Assembly (NCBI GenBank): GCA_030529305.1
Contig: JAUMXD010000012.1
Span: 1 to 26,973, forward strand
Length of the DNA: 26,973 bases
Direction of reading: 5' to 3'
Origin: Allobrachymonas sp.
GTDB taxonomy: Bacteria > Pseudomonadota > Gammaproteobacteria > Burkholderiales > Burkholderiaceae
A program made the translations under genes and the position numbers. Shown here one piece after another: positions 14,775-23,835 of the stretch (position 1 is its first letter; each line of letters begins with the position of its first letter). Below the pieces are notes generated by a model that saw nothing but the letters and a program-made list of their open reading frames with translations, was not told the DNA's origin and did no database searches.

Positions 14775-16811
14775 TCAATACACGTTGACTGAACCAGACC
14801 GAGCGATGATGTTGGAGGCATCGCGCATTGGCTGGCGGCCACCGTTTTGCACCCAGTAGCGGATTGCTTCGGCATCTTGCACGCGGCGGTTGGTGCCAGA
14901 AGAATCCAGCAACACGATGATGACGTTGCGCCCATTGATATTGCTTTGCATCACCACGCAGCGGCCCGCTTCGGAAATGAAGCCCGTTTTTTGCAGGCCG
15001 ATGTTCCAGTCGGGGCTGTGGATGAGGCGGTTGGTATTGTTGAAGCGCATCATCTGCCCCTGCACGGCAAACTCCGCGCCGGGGTAGGTGGTGTAGTTGC
15101 GAATCAGCGGATAGCGGTAGGCGGCTTTCACCAGCATGGCCAGATCGTGCGCGCTGGACTGGTTGGCGCTGGACAGGCCAGTGGGCTCCACATAGCGCGT
15201 TTCGCGCATGCCCAGCATCAGGGCACGGCGGTTCATGGCGCGAATGGCCTCGCTCAAGCCGCCAGGGTAGGTGCGGCCCAGTGCATGGGCGGCACGGTTT
15301 TCGCTCGACATCAAGGCCAAGTGCAACAGTTCTTGCCGCGACAGGGTGGTGCCCACAGCCAAGCGCGAGCGGCTGCCTTTAAGGCGATCCACATCGTCTT
15401 CGGTGATGGTGATCATTTCGTCCATGGGCAGATTGGCGTCCATGGTGATGACGGCCGTCATCAGCTTGGTGATGGAGGCAATGGGCGAAACAAAATGCCC
15501 GTTTTTATTCACCAGCACCTGGCCCGTTTTCTGATCCATGGCAAAGGCCACGTTCGAAAACAGATCAGGCCCGAAATTGCCGCGCGGCGTGCTCAAGCCC
15601 TGAATCTGGCCCAAGCTGCTGCGCGACGGAACAGAAACGCGAATGATGGGCGAGGGGCTTTCGGGTTTGCGCACAGGCGTTGCTGATGCCACAGCTGCAC
15701 TGGGCGCAGCGGGTGTGGATACCGTTGCGACGGTTGCAGCTTGGGCCACTACGGGTGTTGTAACGGCCGCTGCTGTTGCTGGCGTGGCAGCGGCTGTTGC
15801 GGCAGCAAACTCGGTTTGCTTGGCATCCAGCAAAGCCTGCAGCGGATCGGCATTTTGCGTGGCAGAAGGTGCGGGCAGCGCCGGGCTGTCAGTTGCTGCA
15901 ACAGCAGGGGTTGCAGAAGCCTGTGCAATCTGTGCAGCCATGCCAGCATCAGCTGATGGGCCGGCAGAAACCGCAGCTGCAGAGGGCGCAATCAGCGTTG
16001 CAGCAGATGTTGGCGCAGCTGGTGAAAGGGTGTTGGTGCCGTCAACTACAGGCGCTTGCAAGGCCAACAAATCTTCCTGCTGGCTTGGGCTGATGGTTGC
16101 TTGCGGCACGGCCTGGGTTACGAGTACGGGCTGATTGTTGCGGGCCAGTGTTGCTGCAACAGGTGCAGATGGGGTAGCAGGGCGCTGCTTGGCTTTTTGG
16201 GCAGCGGCCAAGCGCAAGGCGCGGGCTTGCTCCTGCTTTTCTTGCCGCTCGGCTTTTTCGGCCAACTGGGCTTGGGCAGTGAGCCGTGCCAATTGCTGCT
16301 TCTGAATTTTGCTCAACTGGCGACCCTTGCCTTTGCCCTTGGCTTGTAGGGCAGCGATTTGCTGGCGCAAGTCTTGGGCCGAAGGCGTTTTGCTCGCCAT
16401 GCCCTTGCCCTGTTTTTTACCGTGGGTGGCTACGGCGCTTTCGGCTGCTAGTTTGTTCTTGCGGCCGGTTTTGCCCGCCGGGGCGGCTTTGGCTGAGTTT
16501 GTGTCGCTGCGTTTGGCTGAGGCAACTGACTTGCTCTTGCCTGCGGTTTTTTTACCGCTGGCTTTGGCAGTGGTTTTGGCGTTGTCGCTTTTGCCAGCCT
16601 GTTTTTTTGCGGATTTGTTGGCAGTCGCTTTAGCGGCAGATTTGCCTGCCGCATTGTTTTTGCCGGGTTTGGCCCAGGTGGGGGTGGTGGCTACGCCCGC
16701 CGCCACCAAAGCGCATACCAAAGCAATCTGCCCGGATGTGCGGCGCATTTTCTGCATCAAGGAAGCGGGCTTTGCCGCATGTGATGGGGTGCGAAAGATG
16801 CTGGGGAACAT
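14775..16811 (-). CDS. D-Ala-D-Ala endo/carboxypeptidase, PBP7-like, with long linker
   Basis: This is a periplasmic serine peptidase of family S11 (low-molecular-mass penicillin-binding protein, PbpG/PBP7 type) that cuts peptidoglycan cross-bridges or stem peptides. The 678-residue protein is about twice the usual length. It has a signal peptide ending near TTPTWA (about 47). A Lys/Ala/Ser-rich basic region (about 48-145) follows, then a Gln/Lys/Ala-rich, probably helical stretch (about 146-210) and an Ala/Pro/Val-rich segment to about 410. The catalytic domain has SITK (Ser446, Lys449), SEN (503-505) and KTG (608-610), all intact. I chose ATG 16811 because AAAAGG lies upstream. ATGs further in (MQKMRR) would give a more standard signal peptide. 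The exact substrate is uncertain. Confidence 0.85.
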   Translation of the reverse strand: MFPSIFRTPSHAAKPASLMQKMRRTSGQIALVCALVAAGVATTPTWAKPGKNNAAGKSAAKATANKSAKKQAGKSDNAKTTAKASGKKTAGKSKSVASAKRSDTNSAKAAPAGKTGRKNKLAAESAVATHGKKQGKGMASKTPSAQDLRQQIAALQAKGKGKGRQLSKIQKQQLARLTAQAQLAEKAERQEKQEQARALRLAAAQKAKQRPATPSAPVAATLARNNQPVLVTQAVPQATISPSQQEDLLALQAPVVDGTNTLSPAAPTSAATLIAPSAAAVSAGPSADAGMAAQIAQASATPAVAATDSPALPAPSATQNADPLQALLDAKQTEFAAATAAATPATAAAVTTPVVAQAATVATVSTPAAPSAAVASATPVRKPESPSPIIRVSVPSRSSLGQIQGLSTPRGNFGPDLFSNVAFAMDQKTGQVLVNKNGHFVSPIASITKLMTAVITMDANLPMDEMITITEDDVDRLKGSRSRLAVGTTLSRQELLHLALMSSENRAAHALGRTYPGGLSEAIRAMNRRALMLGMRETRYVEPTGLSSANQSSAHDLAMLVKAAYRYPLIRNYTTYPGAEFAVQGQMMRFNNTNRLIHSPDWNIGLQKTGFISEAGRCVVMQSNINGRNVIIVLLDSSGTNRRVQDAEAIRYWVQNGGRQPMRDASNIIARSGSVNVY

Positions 16812-17413
16812 GATGAAGCCTTTTGATACAAACCGCGACAACTCACTGTAAGAGAGTTTAACTCCATTCAAAACTTATTGGTAGATCAAACACTTGGATT
16901 CGATACTTCAATTGCCCATTAATTTGTAAAAAAGGGAGAATAGGGGCTTGCACAAATCTGAATCAGGCTTGAATCAAGCTCAAACAAGGTTTTTGTAACT
17001 TTTTGGAAACGGGTTTTGGGGCGCTTTTTGGCCTTGTTTGACCGAAGGAGCGTTTAGTTCAAATTAGCGATTGAGTTGCCAGATGCGAAAGCTTTATCAA
17101 TGAGTGAGCGCAGCTTTCAAAAACGCAAGCAAGCAAAAATAAATAACCGCGCGCAATCGTGCGACTCAAAACAAACGGCCCGTTGCGCAAGGGGCAAAAG
17201 GCCCGTGTTGTGTAAAGCGTGTTGGCAGCGATAGCGCAGGCTATTGCGCTTGGTAATGACGCATGCTCATTTAGAGACAAGGCGTTGAATGGCCAGGTAC
17301 TGGTAAAGAGCGTGCCTGGCTGTGATCGCAAATTTGGGCCGTGTTTTCAACAATGGAAAAGAGCGGGCGATTTGAGCAGACCTCAATATCAGCGGGACAG
17401 AGCCGCACCAGAA
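16812..17413. other. Intergenic region, no gene recognised
   Basis: About 600 bp separate the PBP7-like gene from the end of etfA. It is AT-richer than its surroundings and shows no ORF with family features. A minus-strand frame at 17059-17331 looks non-coding. The only structure of note is an imperfect 9-bp inverted repeat at 17292-17320 (gccaggtac with gtgcctggc), lacking a T-tract, which might mark the end of the etfA transcript. Confidence 0.5.
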
Positions 17414-18346
17414 TCACAGCGCCTGTGTCAGCTCGGGCAGGGCGCTGTCCAGATCGGCTTCCAGAAAGTAGTCAGCCACGCTGGCGATGGGGGCCTCGGG
17501 GTCTTTATTGATGGCGACGATGACTTTGCTGCCTTTCATGCCGGCCAAGTGCTGAATCGCGCCGCTGATGCCGCAGGCGATATATAGATCGGGCGCCACG
17601 ATCTTGCCTGTTTGCCCCACTTGCAAGGCGTTGGGAGCGTAGCCTGCATCCACCGCCGCGCGGCTGGCGCCGATGGCGGCATTGAGCTTGTCGGCGAGCG
17701 GAGTGAGCAGGTTCTGGAAAGCTTCGGCGCTGCCCAGGCCGCGCCCGCCAGATACCACCACGCGCGCGGTGGTGAGTTCCGGCCGGTCGGACTTGGCCTC
17801 CTCACGGCTCACAAAGGCCGATCGGCCTGCATCGGCCACGGCCGCCACGCTTTCGATGGTGGCTGTGCCGCCTGTGGGGGTTGCGGCATCAAAGCTGGTG
17901 GCGCGAACGGTCAGCACCTGGGTGGCGTCGCTGCTTTGCACGGTGGCAAAGGCGTTGCCTGCGTAAATGGGGCGCTCGAAGGTGTTGGGGTTGATGATGC
18001 GGGTGATTTCACTGACTTGCGCCACATCCAGCTTGGCAGCCACGCGGGGCGCAGCGTTTTTACCCCGGGCGGTTGCGGCAAACACGATGTGGCTGTAGGG
18101 GCCGGCCACGGCCAATACTTGGGCGGCCAGGTTTTCGGCCAAGGCTTCGGCCAACGCCGGGCCATCGGCATGCAGCACCTTGGCCACGCCCGCCACTTGG
18201 GCTGCGGCCTGGGCAACAGAAGCGGCCTGATGGCCTGCCACCAACACATGCACTTCGTTCCCGCATTGCGCAGCGGCCGTAATGGCGTGGAGCGTGGCGG
18301 GCAGCAAGTGCTGGTTGTCGTGTTCGGCAATGACCAAAGCTGGCAT
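17414..18346 (-). CDS. etfA: Electron transfer flavoprotein alpha subunit
   Basis: EtfA is the FAD-binding subunit of the ETF heterodimer, which passes electrons from acyl-CoA and related dehydrogenases to ETF:quinone oxidoreductase. The 310-residue product starts MPALVIAEHDNQHLLPATLHA and includes IVFAATARGKNAAPRVAA. The FAD domain has VVSGGRGLGSAEAF, GASRAAVDAGYAPNALQVGQTGK, LYIACGISGAIQHLAGM and VAINKDPEAPIASVADY, all canonical. GAGGA lies 7 nt before the ATG. Most bacteria carry etfB directly upstream. Here the upstream DNA has no etfB sequence, so the beta subunit must be encoded elsewhere. Confidence 0.96.
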   Translation of the reverse strand: MPALVIAEHDNQHLLPATLHAITAAAQCGNEVHVLVAGHQAASVAQAAAQVAGVAKVLHADGPALAEALAENLAAQVLAVAGPYSHIVFAATARGKNAAPRVAAKLDVAQVSEITRIINPNTFERPIYAGNAFATVQSSDATQVLTVRATSFDAATPTGGTATIESVAAVADAGRSAFVSREEAKSDRPELTTARVVVSGGRGLGSAEAFQNLLTPLADKLNAAIGASRAAVDAGYAPNALQVGQTGKIVAPDLYIACGISGAIQHLAGMKGSKVIVAINKDPEAPIASVADYFLEADLDSALPELTQAL

Positions 18347-18857
18347 GGCGATTCCTCAAGAAGATGAATATGTGGTTGGGAGCAGTGTGGGCTGGCAGCG
18401 CCCGTGTTTTCTGGCTTTGCTGCTTGACTCACAGTTCGCCGTAACTGGCTGCTGCATCAGCAAGCGCTGGTAACGATTCGACCGAAAAACCGGGGGCAAA
18501 CAAGGCGGCCATTATCTCTGATGATGAAGGGGCGGGCCTAGCCAAGGCGGCTATTGGGGGCAATGAGTACGCGTCGCCAATGCCGATCGTTGCTTGCCGC
18601 AAGAAAGGAGAAGCGAAACCACAAGGCCGCCATGTTTTTGCATGGCCGATAACAGTTGGCAGTGTTGGCATGTCGATCTTGTGTTGATGCTTGAGAAAAA
18701 GCTCAGGGTTTGCTTCAAACAGCGCACTCAATATCTCCAAATGAAAGAAGTGAAGCCTCTGTTAGAATTTTTGGTTCTATGTGATGCAGCAAGCACGAAA
18801 ATCCATGCGAGATTTTCGGGAAATTTGTGAACCTCTTTCGTCAAGAAAGGAAGAACA
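18347..18857. other. Divergent intergenic region between etfA and betT
   Basis: About 510 bp without a recognisable gene. A minus-strand frame at 18429-18740 starts at TTG and has no family features. A weak promoter-like pair for betT is ATGAAA (18741-18746) and TAGAAT (18763-18768) with a 16-bp spacer. A hairpin-capable sequence gccatg/catggc with a TTTTTG loop lies at 18629-18646. No remnant of etfB was found by eye. Confidence 0.5.
18796..18818. promoter_or_regulatory. Inverted repeat upstream of betT, candidate operator or leader hairpin
   Basis: A perfect 8-bp inverted repeat, cgaaaatc and gattttcg, with a 7-nt centre sits about 40 bp before the betT start, downstream of the weak promoter candidate. 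No T-tract follows, so it is not a terminator. It does not resemble the BetI operator as I remember it. Confidence 0.4.
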
Positions 18858-20849
18858 TTGTCTGATCAAAAAAGCCCATCGAGTCTAAGCGGCCAACTCA
18901 ATTCGGCAGTATTTTATGCGTCATCTGCCATTATTCTTTCGATTATTTTGTTCGCGGTGATTGCGCCAGAAATGGCTGACCGCTCATTCAAAGCGGTTCA
19001 AGCTGGAATTGTGGCGAATGGCAGTTGGTATTACGTGCTGACGGTGGCCATTATTTTGCTGACGGTTATTTTTCTGGGTATTTCCAGATATGGCAATATC
19101 CGATTGGGGCCAGACCATTCCAAGCCTGATTACAGCGATGTTTCCTGGTTTGCCATGTTGTTTTCTGCGGGCATGGGCATTGGCCTGATGTTTTTTGGCG
19201 TGGCCGAGCCAGTCATGCATTTTCTTTCTCCGCCCATGGGGGATGGCGGCACCACCCAAGCCGCGCGCGAGGCGATGAAGCTGACCTTTTTCCATTGGGG
19301 CTTGCACGCCTGGGCTGTTTATGCCATTGTGGCTTTGATATTGGCTTTTTTCAGTTACCGGCATAACCTGCCTTTGACCTTGCGTTCTGCGCTATACCCC
19401 TTGATTGGCAACAAAATCAATGGCCCCATTGGGCATGCGGTGGATGTGTTTGCTGTGGCGGGCACCTTGTTTGGTGTGGCTACCTCTTTGGGCTATGGGG
19501 TGTTGCAAGTCAATGCCGGTTTGAATCATCTGTTTCCGGCTATTCCTGTTTCCACCACAACGCAAATCATATTGATTGTGGCTATTACGGCACTGGCCAC
19601 ATTATCGGTAGCGTCTGGTTTGGATAAAGGTGTCAAACTCCTTTCGGAACTGAATCTGGGTTTGGCCGCTATTTTGTTGGCCTTTGTTTTGCTGGCTGGT
19701 TCCACGGTATTTTTGCTGCAAGCTCTTGTGCAGAATATAGGTTTTTATGCCTCCAATATCGTGAATATGACCTTCAATCTGTTTGCCTATCACAAAACAG
19801 ATTGGATTGGTGGGTGGACCATTCTCTACTGGGGTTGGTGGTTGAGCTGGGCGCCTTTTGTGGGCTTGTTTATTGCGCGTGTATCGCGCGGGCGCACGAT
19901 TCGGCAATTCGTGGTGGGTGTTTTGCTGGTGCCTACCGGTTTTACTTTCATGTGGATGACTTTCTTTGGTAATTCGGCCATCGACATGATTTTGGGGCAG
20001 GGCATCACGTCTTTGGGTGAAATCGTTTCAAAAGACGTATCTTTGGCCTTGTTCGCTTTTTTGGAGCAATTGCCTTTCTCTGGCTTGTTTACTTACGTGG
20101 CCCTGTTCATGGTGGTGGTATTCTTCGTCACCTCGGCCGATTCGGGCGCGTTGGTGATGGACATGCTGTGCTCGCACGGCGAAACCAATAAACACACGGG
20201 CTTTCGCATTTACTGGGCCGTGGGCTCGGGCGTGGTGGCGATCGTTTTGTTGCTGGCAGGCGGCCTGGGGGCGTTGCAAACCATGGCCATTGCCAGCGCC
20301 TTGCCGTTTGTGACTGTGCTCATGGTGGCGATGTACGGCTTGCTCAAGGCTTTGAATGTGGACATGCAAAAGCAGTTGGTGCAGCAAGTGGCTACGCCAA
20401 CCCCCGCGCCCATGCTGCGCAGCAAGGGAGCTTGGCGTGAGCGTTTGCAGGTCATCATGGACTTTCCCGATCAGAAAACGGTGTACCGCTTTGTGGATAC
20501 GGTGGTGTTGGAAGCTTGCACCGAAGTGGTGGAGGAGTTGCGCAGCCTGGGTGTTGGCGCAAACGTGAGCCAGCCTGAATCGGGCCAAGTCATCTTCACC
20601 ACCAACCACGAGGATGAAATCGACTTCACCTACCAGGTGGTGGCATCTGCCCATGTGCAGCCCGCCTTTGTGCAGGTTGGCAATGATGCGCAAGAAACCA
20701 GCGCAGAGCAGACTTACTACCGCGCCGAGGTGCATCTGAGCGAAGGCGGGCAGGATTACGACATCATGGGCTGGAGCAAAGAGGGCGTGATCAACGACAT
20801 CATCGACCAATATCACAAGCACATGCACTTCTTGCATCGCTTGCGTTGA
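18858..20849 (+). CDS. betT: BCCT-family choline/betaine transporter, BetT-like
   Basis: This is an inner-membrane secondary transporter of the betaine/choline/carnitine family, supplying choline or betaine for osmoprotection. The 663-residue length is close to E. coli BetT and includes about 12 hydrophobic segments. The signature GMGIGLMFFGVAEP is at 105-118, and the Trp-rich substrate motif WTILYWGWWLSWAPFVGLF spans 320-338. A hydrophilic C-terminal tail of about 170 residues, as in BetT-type members that sense osmolarity, starts near 495. The start is TTG, supported by AAAGGA 8 nt upstream. The 5' two-thirds is visibly AT-richer than the 3' third, partly explained by membrane-segment codons. 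No betA, betB or betI lies nearby. Choline is the likeliest substrate, but betaine is possible. Confidence 0.9.
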   Translation: MSDQKSPSSLSGQLNSAVFYASSAIILSIILFAVIAPEMADRSFKAVQAGIVANGSWYYVLTVAIILLTVIFLGISRYGNIRLGPDHSKPDYSDVSWFAMLFSAGMGIGLMFFGVAEPVMHFLSPPMGDGGTTQAAREAMKLTFFHWGLHAWAVYAIVALILAFFSYRHNLPLTLRSALYPLIGNKINGPIGHAVDVFAVAGTLFGVATSLGYGVLQVNAGLNHLFPAIPVSTTTQIILIVAITALATLSVASGLDKGVKLLSELNLGLAAILLAFVLLAGSTVFLLQALVQNIGFYASNIVNMTFNLFAYHKTDWIGGWTILYWGWWLSWAPFVGLFIARVSRGRTIRQFVVGVLLVPTGFTFMWMTFFGNSAIDMILGQGITSLGEIVSKDVSLALFAFLEQLPFSGLFTYVALFMVVVFFVTSADSGALVMDMLCSHGETNKHTGFRIYWAVGSGVVAIVLLLAGGLGALQTMAIASALPFVTVLMVAMYGLLKALNVDMQKQLVQQVATPTPAPMLRSKGAWRERLQVIMDFPDQKTVYRFVDTVVLEACTEVVEELRSLGVGANVSQPESGQVIFTTNHEDEIDFTYQVVASAHVQPAFVQVGNDAQETSAEQTYYRAEVHLSEGGQDYDIMGWSKEGVINDIIDQYHKHMHFLHRLR

Positions 20850-20858
20850 TCGGCATGG

Positions 20859-20888
20859 GCGCCCCCTGTTGACGAAAACAGAGGGCGC
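20859..20888 (+). terminator. Imperfect hairpin after betT, possible terminator
   Basis: The arms gcgccc-c-ctgtt (20859-20870) and aacag-a-gggcgc (20877-20888) pair with one internal mismatch around a 6-nt loop, ten nucleotides after the betT stop. The downstream GATTATCTT is only weakly T-rich, so termination may be inefficient. Confidence 0.45.
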
Positions 20889-21077
20889 GATTATCTTCAT
20901 GCCCTGTGTCCAGCAAGATAAATATCTGTCTCTTGATTGTTTTGTGAATAGCGTGTTCAGTCTCTTTTTCTTTTATTGGCTCAGTGATTAGTCTCAAGAA
21001 CAAGAGGTTGGGGCGCTAGCAGGTGCGGCCGGGTAGGGGCTTGGCTGCTTGCTCATTGAGTGAACAGGAGGGAAGGC

Positions 21078-22118
21078 ATGCCTTACTACGCCGGGCTGAA
21101 GCGAATCAGAGACACTGTCGTGCGCCAACGCACCATCAAAGGCTTGCAACGCTTGCGCGCGGCGCTGGCCCAGGCCATTCCCGCCCGAACGGTGACAAAC
21201 ACCTTGCTGCTGGCCACCTGGAATATTCGCGAGTTTGATTCAGGAAAATACGGTTACCGGGGTGATGAGCCCTATTACTACATCGCCGAGATTTTGAGCC
21301 GCTTTGATTTGATCGCCATTCAAGAAGTGCGCGATGGCTTGTACCCCTTGCAAAGGCTATGCCGGCTGCTGGGGACTGACTGGGATTTTCTCGTTACTGA
21401 CGTGACCTTGGGCACTTCGGGCAATGCTGAAAGAATGGCTTATTTGTACGACCGGCGCAAGGTGCATTTCACCGGCTTGGCGGCCGAATTGGTGTTGTCT
21501 AAAGAAAAGGGCGCACAAGAAGAGCCTGTGCAATTGGCCCGCTCCCCCTACATTGCGGGCTTCCGTTCTGGTTGGGCTTATTTAACGCTGGCAACCGTTC
21601 ATATTTATTACGGCAAGGGCGTAGCAGTCGATCCACGTCGTTTGGCTGAAATCACAGCCTTCAGCAAAACCATTGCGAAAAATGCCGGCAAGCTTTCCGG
21701 TGCACCGCAATATGAGCCGGGCATTGCCCCGCCGCCGGACAACCTCATCATGCTGGGTGATTTCAATATCTTCAATCGTCAAGACGTCACGATGGAGGCG
21801 ATTACCCAAGCGGGTTTTGTTGTGCCTGAAGAGCTCAACAGCATTCCGGGCTCGAACGTAGCCAAAGACAAGCACTATGACCAGATCGCCTACTACAAGT
21901 GTCTGGCGCACATGAAGCCAACGGGCCGAGCAGGTGTGTTCGATTTCTTTGAGCACGTTTATCGGCTGGAAGACGAAGCCGCGTATGCGCAAGAGCGCAC
22001 CGAAAGGCCCGGGCGCAGTTTCAAAGACTGGCGCACTTATCGCATGAGCGATCACCTGCCCATGTGGATTGAGTTCGGGATTGATGACAGTGATGCCTAT
22101 TTGGGCACGTTGAAATGA
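21078..22118 (+). CDS. Endonuclease/exonuclease/phosphatase-family protein
   Basis: This protein has the DNase I-like metal-dependent phosphoesterase fold. The 346-residue product shows the family motifs in order: TWNIREF (47-53, Asn), IQEV (81-84, metal-binding Glu), LATVHIYYGK, GDFNIFNR (227-234, Asp and Asn), HYDQIAY (266-272) and SDHLPMW (324-330, catalytic Asp-His). It has no signal peptide and is likely cytoplasmic. AGGAGGG sits 5-6 nt before the ATG at 21078, so I prefer it to the GTG at 21060. The substrate (DNA, RNA, phospholipid or other phosphodiester) cannot be told from sequence. Neighbours give no functional hint. Confidence 0.85.
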   Translation: MPYYAGLKRIRDTVVRQRTIKGLQRLRAALAQAIPARTVTNTLLLATWNIREFDSGKYGYRGDEPYYYIAEILSRFDLIAIQEVRDGLYPLQRLCRLLGTDWDFLVTDVTLGTSGNAERMAYLYDRRKVHFTGLAAELVLSKEKGAQEEPVQLARSPYIAGFRSGWAYLTLATVHIYYGKGVAVDPRRLAEITAFSKTIAKNAGKLSGAPQYEPGIAPPPDNLIMLGDFNIFNRQDVTMEAITQAGFVVPEELNSIPGSNVAKDKHYDQIAYYKCLAHMKPTGRAGVFDFFEHVYRLEDEAAYAQERTERPGRSFKDWRTYRMSDHLPMWIEFGIDDSDAYLGTLK

Positions 22119-22237
22119 TCGTGGCCAAGGCGCTTGTCTGAGGCGGATTGACGTTGGCTGAGCAATCTGCGGCTGTTGATTCTTCCAGCCGGCGCAGAGC
22201 AGTTGCTGGCGCTGCAGCTGGGGTGGATAGGCAAAAA

Positions 22238-22268
22238 ACAAAAAAGCCCTTGCCAAAAGACAAGGGCT
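22238..22268 (-). terminator. Terminator of tRNA-Ser / peptidase transcript
   Basis: In minus sense, AGCCCTTG (plus 22261-22268) pairs with CAAGGGCT (plus 22245-22252), followed by a TTTTTTGTTTTTT tail. It begins 11 nt past the encoded CCA end of the tRNA. Confidence 0.88.
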
Positions 22269-22279
22269 GATCGCCTGTG

Positions 22280-22370
<91 letters not shown>

Positions 22371-22380
22371 GAAGCGGCGT

Positions 22381-22386
22381 ATTCTA
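22381..22386 (-). promoter_or_regulatory. Candidate -10 of tRNA-Ser overlapping the peptidase stop codon
   Basis: TAGAAT in minus sense lies 10 nt before the mature 5' end, and its TAG is the stop codon of the peptidase gene. No good -35 is seen. tRNA-Gly in this window has its TATAAT at the same 10-nt distance. Confidence 0.45.
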
Positions 22387-23454
22387 GCAGCGTTTATGCG
22401 TCTTATCGGGACCTGAATGGGGCAAATCGGCCCAGGCGGGCAGCCACAAATCGGGCAGATGCAGAGCCTGCGCGGCGCAGATGGCACGCAGCACGGCACG
22501 GCTTACGGCCTCTGCGGCCATGGCTGATAGCGTGATCATGTCTGGCGTCTGCTCGCCGGGTTCGGCCTGTGCGGTGGCCAGGGCAAACAGCGTGTCGCCA
22601 TCCAGTTGGGTGTGCGCGGGCGAGATGCAGCGGGCCAGCCCATCGTGCCCGGCCACGGCCAGGCGTTGCAGCTGGGGGCGCGAAAGTGCGGCATCGGTGG
22701 CGATCACGCCAATCACCGTGTTGGTGCCGGGCAGGGCGAAGCTGGGGGCTTGGCCTTGCAGCAGGCTGGTTGTGCTGTTGCGCAGCGTCAGCGATTGCGG
22801 CGCGGTGCGCGCACCCGCCAGCAGGGCGCCTGTGGCGGGGTCCAGCACATCACCCACGGCGTTGCAGGCGATGAGGGCACCAACGGTTATGCTGTTGAGC
22901 GTGATGCTGGCACTGGCTGCGCCGCCCTTCATGGCGCAGGCTGGGCCATAGAGCTTGCCCACTGTTGCGCCCGTGCCTGCGCCGATGTTGCCAGCAGGGG
23001 CGTGCGCATGTTTGCCAGCCGCCGCGCAAGCCTGGTAGCCGCAAGCGGCATCGGGGCGGATGCGGGCATCGCCCACGGCCAAGTCAAACAGCACGGCAGC
23101 GGGCACCAGCGGCAGCTTGCCATAGCCCGTGTCCAGGCCGATGCGTTGCGCTTCCAGCCAGCGCACCACGCCATCGGCTGCAGCCAGGCCCCAGGCGCTG
23201 CCGCCGGTGAGCAATACGGCATGCACTTGTTCAACCAGATTGCCCGCGCGCAGCAAATCCGTTTCGCGGGTGCCCGGCGCTGCGCCGCGCACATCCACGG
23301 CGGCCGTGGCCCCTTCGCGGGCGACGACGACGCTGCAACCCGTTGGGCGTTGCGGGTGGCTGTAATGACCCAGCTCAATGCCGCGCACGCGGGTGATGCA
23401 GTCATCCGTATCAGAGCGCGGCGTTGGGAAAGCTTGTTGGGGCGTGTGGCGCAT
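22384..23454 (-). CDS. P1-family (S58, DmpA-like) aminopeptidase
   Basis: This Ntn-hydrolase-fold peptidase family includes the self-cleaving L-aminopeptidase DmpA. The 356-residue product shows CITRVRGIELGHYSHPQRPTG near the start and LLTGGSAWGLAAADGV at 82-97. GAGTGATVGKLYG follows, then SASITLNSITVGALIACNAVGDV, and DGDTLFALAT with Thr288 in the position of the self-processing nucleophile. The nucleophile is Ser in DmpA. I chose the ATG at 23454 (MRHTPQQ). The frame extends 74 residues further upstream, but that part lacks family features. It is cytoplasmic, with no signal peptide. Substrate and physiological role are unknown. tRNA-Ser follows 13 nt after the stop. Confidence 0.88.
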   Translation of the reverse strand: MRHTPQQAFPTPRSDTDDCITRVRGIELGHYSHPQRPTGCSVVVAREGATAAVDVRGAAPGTRETDLLRAGNLVEQVHAVLLTGGSAWGLAAADGVVRWLEAQRIGLDTGYGKLPLVPAAVLFDLAVGDARIRPDAACGYQACAAAGKHAHAPAGNIGAGTGATVGKLYGPACAMKGGAASASITLNSITVGALIACNAVGDVLDPATGALLAGARTAPQSLTLRNSTTSLLQGQAPSFALPGTNTVIGVIATDAALSRPQLQRLAVAGHDGLARCISPAHTQLDGDTLFALATAQAEPGEQTPDMITLSAMAAEAVSRAVLRAICAAQALHLPDLWLPAWADLPHSGPDKTHKRC

Positions 23455-23835
23455 GGGCGTGCTTTGCTTGGAATCAATGGCAGGTGCGCATGTGCAGTCA
23501 GCAAATTGAGCCAGAAAATGCAGAAACTGCGCGCAGAAAGAGGGGGTAGAGGGAAGTCTAATCTGCCAGAACCTGTGCAAAGACCAAGACTGTGCGCTTT
23601 GCCGGGCGAGCGAGACTGCCTCTTTCAAAGTCGCAGGAAAAAAGACTCGGGGGCAGACGTTGACGCACGGCTTCATCAGGAAGCAAGGCAGGGTGCAGGC
23701 GCAAACGCAGCCTACTGGGCCATGGCATGCATGGCCTTTGCCGTTTGCGAGGCGCTGCCACGCTGGTTAACGGCGCTGTCCAGTCCAGGCGAGAAAAAAT
23801 TTTGACGCGCGCTGAAAAAAGCAAAAATCCGCCTA
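23455..23835. other. Intergenic region, no gene recognised
   Basis: About 380 bp lie between the divergent peptidase gene and tRNA-Gly. Long frames cross it on both strands, but none shows family features, and I treat them as shadows of a GC-rich region. A short near-palindrome, gccatggcatgcatggc, lies around 23719-23735. I see nothing else of note. Confidence 0.5.

Noticed and set aside
17059..17331. A 90-codon minus-strand frame in the gap after etfA
   Set aside because: There is no ribosome binding site, no family feature and atypical composition. Treated as non-coding.
18429..18740. A 103-codon minus-strand frame upstream of etfA, considered as an etfB fragment or small gene
   Set aside because: It begins at TTG without a Shine-Dalgarno, shows no EtfB motif and no recognisable domain.
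22606..23805. A 399-codon open frame on the plus strand opposite the P1 peptidase
   Set aside because: It is complementary to a gene with clear S58 motifs. The translation is low-complexity Ala/Gly/Arg and ends in non-coding sequence before tRNA-Gly.
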